Shown here: one piece after another, positions 24,068 through 32,894 of the stretch
Numbering within the stretch: position 1 is the stretch's first letter
Layout of the letters: the number at the start of each line of letters is the position of its first letter
Position numbers and translations under genes: made by a program
The notes under the pieces: model-generated
What the model was told of the DNA's origin: nothing
Database searches by the model: none
What the model saw: only the letters and a program-made list of their open reading frames with translations
Source: JALYYC01 sp963795805
GTDB lineage: Bacteria; Chloroflexota; Dormibacteria; CF-121
NCBI GenBank assembly: GCA_963795805.1
Contig: CAWCIV010000001.1
Span: 434,001 to 498,000 of the forward strand
Direction of reading: 5' to 3'
Length of the DNA stretch: 64,000 bases

Positions 24068-25684
24068 TTGGGAATCAAGTCAGAAGAAATCAGCAGCCTG
24101 ATCAAGAGGCGCATCAAAGACTTCGATGTGCCGATCCTTTCGGCGGACGTCGGGATCGTGACCGAGGTCGGCGACGGTATCGCCCAGGTCTACGGGCTAA
24201 AGGGCGCGCAGGCTTTGGAATTGCTCGAGTTCAAGGGTGGCACCAAAGGCGTGGCCTTCAACCTGGAGGAGGACTCGGTCGGCGCGATCATCCTCGGACC
24301 ATTCGAGGAGATCAAAGAGGGCGACGAGGTTCGAACCACGGGCAAGATCATGCAGGTCCCGGTTGGCGAGGCCCTCGTGGGCCGCGTAGTGAATCCCCTC
24401 GGTGAGCCGATCGATGGCAAGGGGCCGATCGACACGACGAAATTCGCGCCCATCGAAAAGGTCGCTCCCGGTGTCATCACTCGTCAGCCGGTCGATACAC
24501 CGCTCCAGACCGGCATCAAGGCAATCGATGCCATGATCCCGATTGGCCGCGGCCAGCGCGAGCTGATCATCGGTGATCGGCAAACCGGGAAGACCGCCAT
24601 CGCCCTCGACACCATCATCAACCAGAAGGGTCAGGGCGTCATCTGCATCTATGTCGCGATCGGACAGCGCGCCGCGACCGTCGCGCAGGTCGCGGCCACC
24701 CTCGAGGAGCACGGCGCCCTGGAGTACACGATCATCGTCGCGGCGACCGCCAGCGACCCGGCGCCCCTGTGGTACATCGCCCCCTATGCCGGCTGCTCGA
24801 TGGGCGAATACTTTATGGACCAGGGGAAGGATGCCCTGCTGGTCTACGACGACCTCTCCAAGCACGCCTGGGCCTATCGGCAGATCTCACTCCTGCTGCG
24901 CCGGCCGCCGGGCCGGGAAGCCTATCCGGGGGACGTCTTTTACCTTCACTCGCGTCTGCTCGAGCGGGCCGCGCGGATGAGCAAGGACAACGGCGGAGGT
25001 TCCCTGACTGCGCTGCCGATCATCGAAACGCTCGCGGGCGACATCTCCGCGTACATTCCGACCAATGTCATCTCCATCACCGACGGCCAGATCTACCTGC
25101 TGACCGACCTGTTTTACGCGGGCATCCGGCCGGCAATTTCGACCGGTCTGTCCGTTTCCCGCGTCGGGGGCGCCGCGCAGATCAAGGCCATCCGGCAGGT
25201 GGCCGGGCGCCTTCGTCTCGACCTGACCCAGTACCGAGAGCTAGCCGCCTTCGCGCAGTTCGCGTCCGACCTGGATAAGCGAACCCGGGACCAGCTCGAG
25301 CGTGGCAAGCGGATGACCGAGCTCCTCAAGCAGGGGCAGTACCAGCCGATGCCGATCGCCCAGCAGGTGATCGTGCTCTTCGCCGGCGCGAACGGCTTCC
25401 TCGACGATGTTCCGGTCGACAAGGTCGAGGCCTTCGAGAAGGAACTGCTGCGCTATCTCAGCAGCTCGCACGCCGAGCTCGAACAAGGGATCACCAAGGA
25501 GAAGGCGATCTCCGACGATACCGAGAAACGGTTGCGCGCGGCGATCGACGAGTTCAAGAAGTCGAGCCCGCTGGTGCAGAAACAGAAACCGGCTGCCGAG
25601 AAAGTGGAGCAGCCGGCACCGAAGGGTGGGGCGCTCCAGGGTGCACGAGCGGCGACCGAGCGCGAGAGCAAGAAGGGGCAATAG
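24068..25684 (+). CDS. atpA: F1Fo ATP synthase subunit alpha
   Basis: The 538-residue protein contains the P-loop GDRQTGKTA, the N-terminal beta-barrel segment and the alpha signature PAISTGLSVSRVGGAAQ. It forms the non-catalytic nucleotide sites of the F1 hexamer. The start is TTG 24068 (MGIKSEEISSLIK) after a GAGGAG site, decided by the family N-terminus. The C-terminus has an extra charged Lys/Glu-rich tail after the helical domain, slightly longer than usual. Confidence 0.95.
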   Translation: MGIKSEEISSLIKRRIKDFDVPILSADVGIVTEVGDGIAQVYGLKGAQALELLEFKGGTKGVAFNLEEDSVGAIILGPFEEIKEGDEVRTTGKIMQVPVGEALVGRVVNPLGEPIDGKGPIDTTKFAPIEKVAPGVITRQPVDTPLQTGIKAIDAMIPIGRGQRELIIGDRQTGKTAIALDTIINQKGQGVICIYVAIGQRAATVAQVAATLEEHGALEYTIIVAATASDPAPLWYIAPYAGCSMGEYFMDQGKDALLVYDDLSKHAWAYRQISLLLRRPPGREAYPGDVFYLHSRLLERAARMSKDNGGGSLTALPIIETLAGDISAYIPTNVISITDGQIYLLTDLFYAGIRPAISTGLSVSRVGGAAQIKAIRQVAGRLRLDLTQYRELAAFAQFASDLDKRTRDQLERGKRMTELLKQGQYQPMPIAQQVIVLFAGANGFLDDVPVDKVEAFEKELLRYLSSSHAELEQGITKEKAISDDTEKRLRAAIDEFKKSSPLVQKQKPAAEKVEQPAPKGGALQGARAATERESKKGQ

Positions 25685-25693
25685 CAGACCACC

Positions 25694-26548
25694 ATGGCCA
25701 CCCTCGCCGAGATTCGCCGCCGCATCGCCAGCATGAAGAACACGCAGCAGATCACGCGTGCCATGCAGGCCGTGGCCGCGTCCAAGCTACGCCGGGCGCA
25801 GGCGCGTTCAGAGGCAGCGCGGCCGTATGCGGACAAGATTGCCGAGGTCTTGACCGAGGTCGCCAGTCGCGTCACGAGCTACCAGCATCCGTTCCTTGTT
25901 CCGCGGCCGGTTAAGAAGCGACTCCTCATCCTCGTCACCGCCGATCGTGGCCTGGCCGGAGGGCTGAACGTGAACGCGTTCCGGGTCGGGCTCAATTACC
26001 TGAGGCAGGGCGAGGGCAATTCGATCGATGCAATCGGGAGGAAAGGCCGCGATTTCTTCCGGCGGCTGCGTGTCCCGATCCTGGCGGAGGTCACCGGGTT
26101 GGGTGACCGGCCCGAGTTGAAGGATGTCCTGCCGGCGATCACGGCGGCCGTCGACGAGTACATGGCCGGCAACGTGGACGAAGTCGCCCTCGTCTACACG
26201 AAATTTGTCTCGACAGCCAGGCTCGAACCCACCGTCTCGATCCTGATCCCGGTCAAAGTGCCGGAGCGCAAGGAGGGGCCGCGGGTCGATTATCTCTATG
26301 AGCCGGAGGCCGACGAGGTCCTGTCACGGCTTCTGCCTCGCTACGTCGAGGCGCAGGTCTATGCCGCCGTACTGGAAAACCAGGCCAGCTTCTACAGCGC
26401 GCAGATGGTTGCGATGCGAAATGCCACGGACAATGCCGGCGAGCTGATCAACGACCTGACGCTGCTGCGCAACAAGGTGCGGCAGGCGACAATCACGAAG
26501 GAATTGATGGAGATCGTGGGTGGCGCCGAAGCGCTGGCCGCCGGATAA
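25694..26548 (+). CDS. atpG: F1Fo ATP synthase subunit gamma
   Basis: The 284-residue rotor subunit starts MATLAEIRRRIASMKNTQQITRAM, the conserved N-terminal coiled-coil helix, and ends in NKVRQATITKELMEIVGGAEAL, the C-terminal partner helix. Between them lies the Rossmann-like domain (LILVTADRGLAGGLN). It transmits c-ring rotation to the catalytic sites. The order alpha-gamma-beta-epsilon is standard. Confidence 0.95.
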   Translation: MATLAEIRRRIASMKNTQQITRAMQAVAASKLRRAQARSEAARPYADKIAEVLTEVASRVTSYQHPFLVPRPVKKRLLILVTADRGLAGGLNVNAFRVGLNYLRQGEGNSIDAIGRKGRDFFRRLRVPILAEVTGLGDRPELKDVLPAITAAVDEYMAGNVDEVALVYTKFVSTARLEPTVSILIPVKVPERKEGPRVDYLYEPEADEVLSRLLPRYVEAQVYAAVLENQASFYSAQMVAMRNATDNAGELINDLTLLRNKVRQATITKELMEIVGGAEALAAG

Positions 26549-26562
26549 CAGGAGGCTCACAC

Positions 26563-28104
26563 ATGGCGATTGCCGAGAAAGCGAAAGCAAAAGACGACGC
26601 GAAGCAGACGGGGCGCATCGGCCACGTCACCCAGATCATCGGGCCGGTCGTCGACGTCGCCTTCGAATCGAATGAGCTTCCCGAGATCAATCATGCCCTG
26701 GAGATCGACCGCGAGGGTGGACGACTGGTGCTGGAGGTCCAGCAACACCGCGGCAACAACGTCGTGCGGACGATCGCCATGTCGACCACCGACGGCCTGG
26801 TCCGCGGCACCGAGGTGCGCGACACTGGTGGCCCGATCACTGTCCCGGTGGGGAAGGGGACGTTGGGCCGGATGATGAACGTCATCGGCGAGCCGATCGA
26901 TGGAAAGGGGCCGATCAAGAGCGAAGGCCGGCTTCCGATTCACCGGCTGCCCCCGCCGGTCGACCAGCAGGAAACCACCACCACGATCCTCGAGACCGGC
27001 ATCAAGGTCATCGACCTCGTCTGCACGTTCGCCAAGGGGACCAAGATCGGCCTCTTCGGCGGTGCCGGTGTTGGGAAAACGGTCATCGTCATGGAGTTGA
27101 TCCGCAACATCGCCACCGAGCATGGAGGCTTCTCCGTGTTCGCCGGTGTGGGCGAGCGGACCCGCGAGGGGAACGGCCTCTGGCTCGAAATGAACGAGTC
27201 GGGCGTCATCGACAAGACGGCACTGGTCTTTGGACAGATGAATGAACCCCCTGGCGCCCGCGCCCGAGTTGGTCTGACCGGCCTGACCCTCTCGGAGTAT
27301 TTCCGGGACGAGTACGGCCAAGACGTCCTGCTCTTCATCGACAACGTCTTCCGCTACACGCTGGCCGGCAGCGAGGTCTCCGCTCTGCTTGGCCGGATGC
27401 CCTCGGCGGTCGGCTATCAGCCGACGCTCGCCACCGAGATGGGCGACCTGCAGGAACGGATCACCTCGACCAAGAAGGGCTCCATCACCTCCGTGCAGGC
27501 GGTCTTCGTACCCGCGGACGACTACACAGACCCCGCCGTCGCCACGACGTTTGCCCACCTGGGCGCCACAGTCAGCCTCTCCCGCGCCATCGTCGAGCGC
27601 GGCATCTATCCGGCGGTCGATCCCCTCGACTCCTTCTCTCGGATCCTCTCGCCCGATATCGTTGGGGAAGAGCACTACCGGGTCGCTCGCGGCGTCCAGC
27701 AGTTGCTGCAACGGAACAAGGAACTGCAGGACATCATCGCCATCCTGGGGATGGACGAACTCTCGGAAGACGACAAGCTGGTTGTCGCACGGGCTCGGAA
27801 GGTCGAGCGCTTCCTTTCGCAGCCGTTTTTCGTGGCCGAGGTGTTCACCAACCGGCCTGGAAAATACGTGCCGTTGAAGGAGACGATCCGCGGCTTTGCC
27901 GAGATCCTGGATGGCAAGCACGACGATCTGCCTGAGCAGGCCTTCTACATGGTCGGGACGATCGACGAGGCCGTTGAGGCCGCCAAAGAAGGCGGCGCAA
28001 AGGCGCCAGAGGCCAAGGCCGAGGCAAAGAAGCCGGACGCCGAGGCAAAGAAGCCGGATGACGAGGCAAAGAAGCCGGACGCCGAGGCAAAGGCGAAAAG
28101 CTAG
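26563..28104 (+). CDS. atpD: F1Fo ATP synthase subunit beta with a C-terminal repeat tail
   Basis: The 513-residue catalytic subunit has the P-loop GGAGVGKTV, the catalytic Glu region GERTREGNGLW, and ALLGRMPSAVGYQPTLATEMG. It has a strong ATG with an AGGAGG site. After the normal family end (EAFYMVGTIDEAVE-type) there is an extra tail of about 35 residues made of near-identical EAKKPDA units from a 21-base tandem repeat (28021-28100). The tail is unusual for AtpD and likely disordered. Confidence 0.95.
   Translation: MAIAEKAKAKDDAKQTGRIGHVTQIIGPVVDVAFESNELPEINHALEIDREGGRLVLEVQQHRGNNVVRTIAMSTTDGLVRGTEVRDTGGPITVPVGKGTLGRMMNVIGEPIDGKGPIKSEGRLPIHRLPPPVDQQETTTTILETGIKVIDLVCTFAKGTKIGLFGGAGVGKTVIVMELIRNIATEHGGFSVFAGVGERTREGNGLWLEMNESGVIDKTALVFGQMNEPPGARARVGLTGLTLSEYFRDEYGQDVLLFIDNVFRYTLAGSEVSALLGRMPSAVGYQPTLATEMGDLQERITSTKKGSITSVQAVFVPADDYTDPAVATTFAHLGATVSLSRAIVERGIYPAVDPLDSFSRILSPDIVGEEHYRVARGVQQLLQRNKELQDIIAILGMDELSEDDKLVVARARKVERFLSQPFFVAEVFTNRPGKYVPLKETIRGFAEILDGKHDDLPEQAFYMVGTIDEAVEAAKEGGAKAPEAKAEAKKPDAEAKKPDDEAKKPDAEAKAKS
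28021..28100 (+). repeat. 21-base tandem repeat in the atpD 3' end
   Basis: Units of the form GAGGCAAAGAAGCCGGACGCC occur three times in succession, with minor changes, then a shortened unit. They encode EAKKPDA-type heptads at the C-terminus of AtpD. Confidence 0.8.
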
Positions 28105-28107
28105 TCC

Positions 28108-28524
28108 ATGGCAAAGCTTCACGTCGGCATCCTGACCGTCGAAGGCGTTCGCTTCGAGGGGGAAGCTGATTTCGTAGTCGCCCCAGGCTCTGAGGGAGAA
28201 CTCGGGATCCTGCCGAAGCACATCCCCCTGCTGACGTCGCTGGCGCCCGGTAGCGTCAAGGTCCGAAATGACAATGAGGAACAGTTCTTCTTTGTCTCCG
28301 GCGGCTTCCTCGAAGTGCGACCCGACCAGGTCACGGTGCTCGCGGACTCGGCGGAACGCGCCGACGACATCGACGAGGCTCGGGCCGAGGAAGCGCGCCG
28401 CCGCGCCCAAACCGCTATCGAGCAGAAGGCCTCCGACGCCGACCTTGCCGCCGCCACCGGAGCTCTCGCCCGCGCCGAGGCGCGCCTGCGCCTCGCCGAG
28501 CTGCGCCGTCGCCGGCGACAATAA
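28108..28524 (+). CDS. atpC: F1Fo ATP synthase subunit epsilon
   Basis: The 138-residue protein has the N-terminal beta-sandwich (LTVEGVRFEGEADFVVAPGSEGELGILPKH) and a C-terminal helical hairpin rich in Ala, Arg and Glu that can block rotation. The ATG starts three bases after the atpD stop. It ends the ATP synthase operon. Confidence 0.93.
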   Translation: MAKLHVGILTVEGVRFEGEADFVVAPGSEGELGILPKHIPLLTSLAPGSVKVRNDNEEQFFFVSGGFLEVRPDQVTVLADSAERADDIDEARAEEARRRAQTAIEQKASDADLAAATGALARAEARLRLAELRRRRRQ

Positions 28525-28531
28525 GTGGTGT

Positions 28532-28548
28532 CGCCGCATTGTGCGGCG
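28532..28548 (+). terminator. Hairpin closing the atp operon (no T-tract)
   Basis: CGCCGCA, TTG and TGCGGCG form perfect 7-bp arms, starting eight bases after the atpC stop. No T-run follows. The murA -10-like box starts eight bases later. Confidence 0.5.
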
Positions 28549-28555
28549 GGCATGC

Positions 28556-28561
28556 TAACTT
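28556..28561 (+). promoter_or_regulatory. -10-like box TAACTT before murA
   Basis: TAACTT is separated by nine bases from GTG 28571. There is no Shine-Dalgarno sequence before the GTG. Confidence 0.35.
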
Positions 28562-28570
28562 AAGCGGCTA

Positions 28571-29878
28571 GTGGCCCAGCTCCAGATCGAGGGGGGAACT
28601 CGATTGGTCGGGCGAGTCCCTATCAGCGGCTCCAAGAATGCCGTCCTCCCGATCCTGGCGGCCTGCCTGCTCACGGACGAGGATTGCCGCCTCAAGAACG
28701 TGCCCCGCCTCGAGGACGTCTCGACCATGGCGGAGTTGCTGAGGCGCATCGGGGCCCACGTCGAGTGGTCCCCAACCGATCGCCAGCAACTCCGTGTCAA
28801 CGGGGGCGGCCTCGCCCGAGGAGACGTTCTGTCCGCCCTTGCCAGCAAGATGCGGGCCTCGTTCCTGCTCATGGGCCCGCTCATCGCCAGGCGCGGCGAG
28901 GCCAGGGTTCCCAAGCCCGGGGGCGACGATATCGGAATGCGGCGGGTCGAGCAGCATCTGGTCGGGCTTCGCGCCATGGGCGCGCGCGTCGAGCAGCAGG
29001 ATGGGGAGTTCGTGGCTCGGGCGGATCGCCTTCGGGGGGCGACCATCATTCTCGACATGCCGACGGTCACCGGCACCGAGAACCTGATGATGGCGGCGGC
29101 GACGGCCGACGGCATCACGACGATTCATAATGCCGCCCGCGAGCCCCACGTCGTCGACCTTGCCCTCTTCCTGCTAAAGATGGGGGCGCGAATTCGCGGG
29201 ATCGGCACTGACATCCTGCAGATCGATGGGGTCCGCGAGCTCAGCGGTGCAACCCACCGCGTCATCCCGGACAACATCGAGGCGGGGACCTACGCGTTCG
29301 CGATCGCGGCCAGCGGAGGCGATGCCACTGTCGAGGAGATCGATACGGCTGAGCTCCGGGCCGTCATCTTGAAACTGCGGGCTGCGGGCGTAACCGTCGA
29401 GGAGGAGGAGCACGCGCTGCGGGTCATCGGGAATGGCCGCTTGCAGCCGGTCGACGTCACGACCTGGCCCCATCCCGGATTTCCGACGGATCTCCAGGCC
29501 CCCTTCGTCAGCCTCATGACGCAAGCCGATGGCCGCTGCGTGGTCTCGGAGGCGGTCTTCGAGAATCGCTTCCAGCATGTGCCCGAGCTGCGCAAGCTCG
29601 GCGCGGACATCTACGTCGAAGGTCGCAGCGCCATCATTTCGGGTCCAAGCCACCTCCACGGTGGGTCGGTGCGCGTGCCCGACATCCGCTCGGGCGCGGC
29701 CCTCGTGGTGGCGGCACTCTGCGCTCGGGGAACGACTCTGCTGGAAAACATCTTCCACCTGGACCGCGGCTACGAGGATCTGGTCGAAAAGCTCGAAGGT
29801 CTCGGCGCGCATGTCGTAAGGACCGAGAGCCCGACGCCCGATCCGCGGCCGGACCTCTCCAAGGTCGTCGGGGATTGA
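28571..29878 (+). CDS. murA: UDP-GlcNAc 1-carboxyvinyltransferase with Cys-to-Asp active site
   Basis: The 435-residue protein catalyses the first committed step of peptidoglycan synthesis, adding enolpyruvate to UDP-GlcNAc. It begins LQIEGGTRLVGRVPISGSKNAVLPILAACLL. The active-site loop reads VPKPGGDDIGMRR, where E. coli MurA has PGGCAIG, so the catalytic cysteine (C115) is replaced by aspartate at residue 119. The same substitution in mycobacterial and chlamydial MurA gives intrinsic fosfomycin resistance while keeping activity. The rest is canonical, including NIEAGTYAFAIA and HPGFPTDLQAP. Its GTG is a leaderless-type start. Confidence 0.93.
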   Translation: MAQLQIEGGTRLVGRVPISGSKNAVLPILAACLLTDEDCRLKNVPRLEDVSTMAELLRRIGAHVEWSPTDRQQLRVNGGGLARGDVLSALASKMRASFLLMGPLIARRGEARVPKPGGDDIGMRRVEQHLVGLRAMGARVEQQDGEFVARADRLRGATIILDMPTVTGTENLMMAAATADGITTIHNAAREPHVVDLALFLLKMGARIRGIGTDILQIDGVRELSGATHRVIPDNIEAGTYAFAIAASGGDATVEEIDTAELRAVILKLRAAGVTVEEEEHALRVIGNGRLQPVDVTTWPHPGFPTDLQAPFVSLMTQADGRCVVSEAVFENRFQHVPELRKLGADIYVEGRSAIISGPSHLHGGSVRVPDIRSGAALVVAALCARGTTLLENIFHLDRGYEDLVEKLEGLGAHVVRTESPTPDPRPDLSKVVGD

Positions 29879-29885
29879 CCGGAAG

Positions 29886-30887
29886 GTGCTCTCGAAAAAG
29901 ATCGGCATCGACCTGGGCACCTCGCGGATGATGGTCTATGTCAAGGGCGAGGGGGTGGTTGTCAACGAACCCGCTGTGATGGCGACCGACCAGCAAGGCG
30001 AGCACGTCCTGGCGGTGGGCCGGGCGGCGGCGGAACTCCTTGGACGTGGAGGGACCGCTCGCGAGGTCCGTCCCGTTGGCCAGGGGAACGTCGTCGATTA
30101 CGAAGTCGCCGGCACCATGCTGCAGTACTTGATCGGCCGGATCGTGGGCCGGCAGCGAATTTTTCGCCCCGACATCATGCTCTCGGTCGCGCCGACCGTG
30201 ACCGGCGCCCAGCGGCGGGTCGTGCTCGAGGCGACCATGCAGGCCGGGGCCAAGACCGCCTACTTGATCGACAAGCCCCTGGCTGCCGCCATCGGTGCCC
30301 GGCTGCCGGTCTCCACGACCGACGGGCTGCTGATTGGAAACTTCGGGGCAGGCTCGACCGAGATTGCCGCCATCGCCTCTGGCGAGGTGCTCGCCATGGA
30401 ATCGATCGCCGGCGGCAGCCGGGCGCTGGATGAGGCGATTGAGGCGCTGGTCCAGCGTAAACATGGGGTCCGGCTCAAGCGCGGCGAAGGGGAGCGCCTC
30501 AAGGTGCAGATCGGCTCGGCCACGCCCGCGCGGGCAGACGGCGCCATGGAGGTCGAGGGACTGGATGCCGGCGGCCGGCCGGTCAAAATCCGCGTTGGAT
30601 CAGCTGAGGTTTGCGAGGCCTTGTCCGAGAACCTGGCGCAGGTCACGGCATGCCTGGCGCGCGTCCTCGCGGAGGTTCCGTTGGCACGCCAGGCCGCGCT
30701 CCGCCGCAACGGCCTGATCCTCACCGGCGGAGGTGCACGCCTGCGCGGACTGGCTGAACTGCTCGGCCCGCGCACCGGCCTCCCCGCCAGGGTGGCTACC
30801 GAGCCGGAGACGTGCATCGCGCTCGGGACCGGGATGGCGCTGGACAACCTGGCCGTGGTTCGCCGCGGTCAGCACTACATCACATGA
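29886..30887 (+). CDS. MreB-like actin-fold protein (divergent)
   Basis: The 333-residue protein has the MreB/Hsp70/actin layout: phosphate-1 IGIDLGTSRMMVYVKGEGVVVNEP, PDIMLSVAPTVTGAQRRVVLEA, YLIDKPLAAAIGA and the adenosine segment GLILTGGGARLRGLAELL. MreB filaments guide cell-wall synthesis in rod cells. The phosphate-2 loop differs: MreB normally has DIGGGTTE, here NFGAGSTE, so the catalytic Asp is Asn. It may bind nucleotide but hydrolyse it poorly. It follows murA by seven bases (start GTG 29886) and overlaps the next gene (ATGA), which fits an envelope role. Confidence 0.85.
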   Translation: MLSKKIGIDLGTSRMMVYVKGEGVVVNEPAVMATDQQGEHVLAVGRAAAELLGRGGTAREVRPVGQGNVVDYEVAGTMLQYLIGRIVGRQRIFRPDIMLSVAPTVTGAQRRVVLEATMQAGAKTAYLIDKPLAAAIGARLPVSTTDGLLIGNFGAGSTEIAAIASGEVLAMESIAGGSRALDEAIEALVQRKHGVRLKRGEGERLKVQIGSATPARADGAMEVEGLDAGGRPVKIRVGSAEVCEALSENLAQVTACLARVLAEVPLARQAALRRNGLILTGGGARLRGLAELLGPRTGLPARVATEPETCIALGTGMALDNLAVVRRGQHYIT

Positions 30888-31840
30888 CCGAGAACCGCTC
30901 GCGAACCGCGATCGTCCTGGGCGGACACGTTCGCGAGGCGTTGATGGCGCAGCCGGTCGTGCGCGCGATTCCCGGCGCGGTCATCTTTGCCGCGCCTGAA
31001 GCGATCGGGACGCTGCTCGGCTTGCCGGCGGTTGGCCGCGCGTTCGTGCTCGACGGATCCCTTCGCCGCTGGCTGGCCACGTATCGCCGGCTCCGCACCG
31101 GGGCGATCGACCGGGTCGTGCTGACCCCGCCGGTCAGCGCGCGGGCCGCGGCTCTCGCCTACCTTGCCGGCGTACCGCTGCGCGTGATGCTCGATGGGCG
31201 CTTTGGCTTGATCGCCACCACACGGGTGCAGGGGATTCGCGGGCTGGATCCGGTCGACGCGAACCGGCGGCTGGCCAGCGCGGTCGGGCAGGGGAACGTC
31301 CCCATCGGTTCGATCGAGCTGCCGACCGTGCAGCCGCCGGCGGCGGTCCGGCAGCGCGTGCTCGAGCGATGGTCGGGATTCGCCGAGCCGGGCGCCTACC
31401 TCGTGCTGCTCCCGGGACGCGGGTCGTGGTCGGGACAGCGGCCCGGTCAGACCTGGGCCGCTGAGCGATTCGCGGTCGTGGCCAATCAAGCTGGGGCTCG
31501 GCGCCTGGTGATCCTCGGCGGCCCGGGTGACGAGGCGATCGTCCGTGAGACCCGCGCCGGCATCGCCAAGCCGGCGATCGCCGCCAGCCTGGGCGACCTT
31601 ACCATCGAGGAGATGGCGGTGATCGCCCAGGGAAGCCTGGCCGTCCTCGGCCACGACGGCGATGCCTTGCATGTGGCCGCGGCCAGCGGTGCGACCGTCC
31701 TGGCCCTGCTCGATCGTGGGGCCGTCGAGCCACGCGGGCCGCGGGTCACGTCACTGCCGGTCGAAGACTTCGACCGGCTACCGGCGCGCACGGTGGTCGA
31801 TGGCCTCGAGCGTCACGTCCGGGTCACCAGTTACGCCTGA
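30884..31840 (+). CDS. GT9-like glycosyltransferase (heptosyltransferase fold)
   Basis: The 318-residue protein has a two-domain GT-B outline resembling family 9: an N-terminal Rossmann start (TAIVLGGHVREALMAQPVVRAIPGAVIF), a central LVLLPGRGSW segment, then RRLVILGGPGDEAIV and GHDGDALHVAAASGATVLAL, equivalent to the GNDSG-x-x-H-x-A-A donor motif. The donor and acceptor are unknown. Start ATG 30884 overlaps the MreB-like stop and has the typical beta1 after it. Similarity to GT9 is moderate. Confidence 0.65.
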   Translation: MTENRSRTAIVLGGHVREALMAQPVVRAIPGAVIFAAPEAIGTLLGLPAVGRAFVLDGSLRRWLATYRRLRTGAIDRVVLTPPVSARAAALAYLAGVPLRVMLDGRFGLIATTRVQGIRGLDPVDANRRLASAVGQGNVPIGSIELPTVQPPAAVRQRVLERWSGFAEPGAYLVLLPGRGSWSGQRPGQTWAAERFAVVANQAGARRLVILGGPGDEAIVRETRAGIAKPAIAASLGDLTIEEMAVIAQGSLAVLGHDGDALHVAAASGATVLALLDRGAVEPRGPRVTSLPVEDFDRLPARTVVDGLERHVRVTSYA

Positions 31841-31853
31841 CCTCCGGGTCGCG

Positions 31854-32894
31854 ATGGATGGCCGGTCCCTTGGTGGGAATGAGGCCACCGGTGTCGGTCG
31901 ATACATCCATGCCCTGCTCGCGGCCTTTCGCGAGAGCCCCGCGGTGTCACTGCGGCTCTACCGGCAAAGCGGGCCTCGCGTGATCGGCCCACACCTGTTG
32001 ACCGGCGCTCGAATGCGGATGGACAGGACGATGCTGATCCACGGCCCGGCGAACGCGCTGCCGCTGCTTCGCTACGGGCTGCCGGGCATCGTCACGGTCC
32101 ACGACCTGGCTATCTATGACCATCCGGAATGGTTTCCCAGGGGCCAGTGGTTCGCGACCCGGGTCGTCGTCCCTCAGTCCGCTCGGGGCGCCCGCCTGGT
32201 GATCTGCCCGTCCGAGGCCACGATGCGGGCGGTGATTCGCATTCTCGGGGTTCCCGCCGAGCGCTGTCGAGTCGTTCCGCACGGCGTGGAGGCGGACTTT
32301 GGGTTGCCGGCGGCGCCCACCGTCGTCGCCGAGGTCAAGGCTCGGTATGCCCTTCCCGAGCGGTACCTGCTGCAGGTCGGGACGATTCAGCCTCGTAAGA
32401 ACTATCTGACCACGCTTCGCGCACTGGCCAGGATCCCACTCGCCGAGCGAATCCCCCTGGTGGTGGCCGGCAACTTCGGTTGGGATTACGAGCCGGTCGT
32501 TCAGGCGGTCGCGGCGCTCGAGCTCAAATCCTGGGTGCGCTTCATCGGCTACGTCGGCCCTCGCGACCTGCCGCCCCTGTATCAACTCGCGCGTGCCGTC
32601 GCGTTCCCGTCCCTGGACGAGGGCTTCGGCCTCCCCATTCTCGAGGCCTTCGCCGCCGGTGTTCCAATCGCAGCCTCAACCGCCGGCGCCATTCCCGAAG
32701 TCGCCGGAGACGCGGCCCTCCTGTCATCGCCTGAGGACGACGCTACCCTTGCCGAGAATTTGCGGCGGCTGATCCACGATGAATCGCTCCGGCAGCACCA
32801 GATCGCGGCCGGCCGGGTCCGGGCGGTTCGGTACACCTGGCCCGCCTCCGCCGAAGCGCACCGCCGCGCCTATCTCGAGGCGGTCGCTGCCTGA
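31854..32894 (+). CDS. GT4-family glycosyltransferase
   Basis: The roughly 346-residue GT-B enzyme has LQVGTIQPRKNYLTTLRAL at the domain junction and FPSLDEGFGLPILEAFAAGVPIAAS, the E-x7-E donor-sugar motif of family 4. The first beta strand LRVAMDGRSLGG begins before the first ATG (31854), yet no ATG/GTG/TTG lies upstream in frame after the previous stop. Either a rare start (GTT at 31830) is used or translation begins at the ATG with a short strand. Sugar specificity is not determinable. The 3' end overlaps the convergent GT4 gene by 25 bases. Confidence 0.85.
   Translation: MDGRSLGGNEATGVGRYIHALLAAFRESPAVSLRLYRQSGPRVIGPHLLTGARMRMDRTMLIHGPANALPLLRYGLPGIVTVHDLAIYDHPEWFPRGQWFATRVVVPQSARGARLVICPSEATMRAVIRILGVPAERCRVVPHGVEADFGLPAAPTVVAEVKARYALPERYLLQVGTIQPRKNYLTTLRALARIPLAERIPLVVAGNFGWDYEPVVQAVAALELKSWVRFIGYVGPRDLPPLYQLARAVAFPSLDEGFGLPILEAFAAGVPIAASTAGAIPEVAGDAALLSSPEDDATLAENLRRLIHDESLRQHQIAAGRVRAVRYTWPASAEAHRRAYLEAVAA

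Noticed and set aside
23516..25684. An apparent AtpH-AtpA fusion of 722 residues
   Set aside because: Removing one base near 23886 restores the true delta C-terminus and stop, and atpA has its own start with a ribosome binding site.
26557..28539. 660-codon antisense frame across atpD/atpC
   Set aside because: It mirrors atpD and atpC codons, has low-complexity Leu/Arg/Gly content and no family features.
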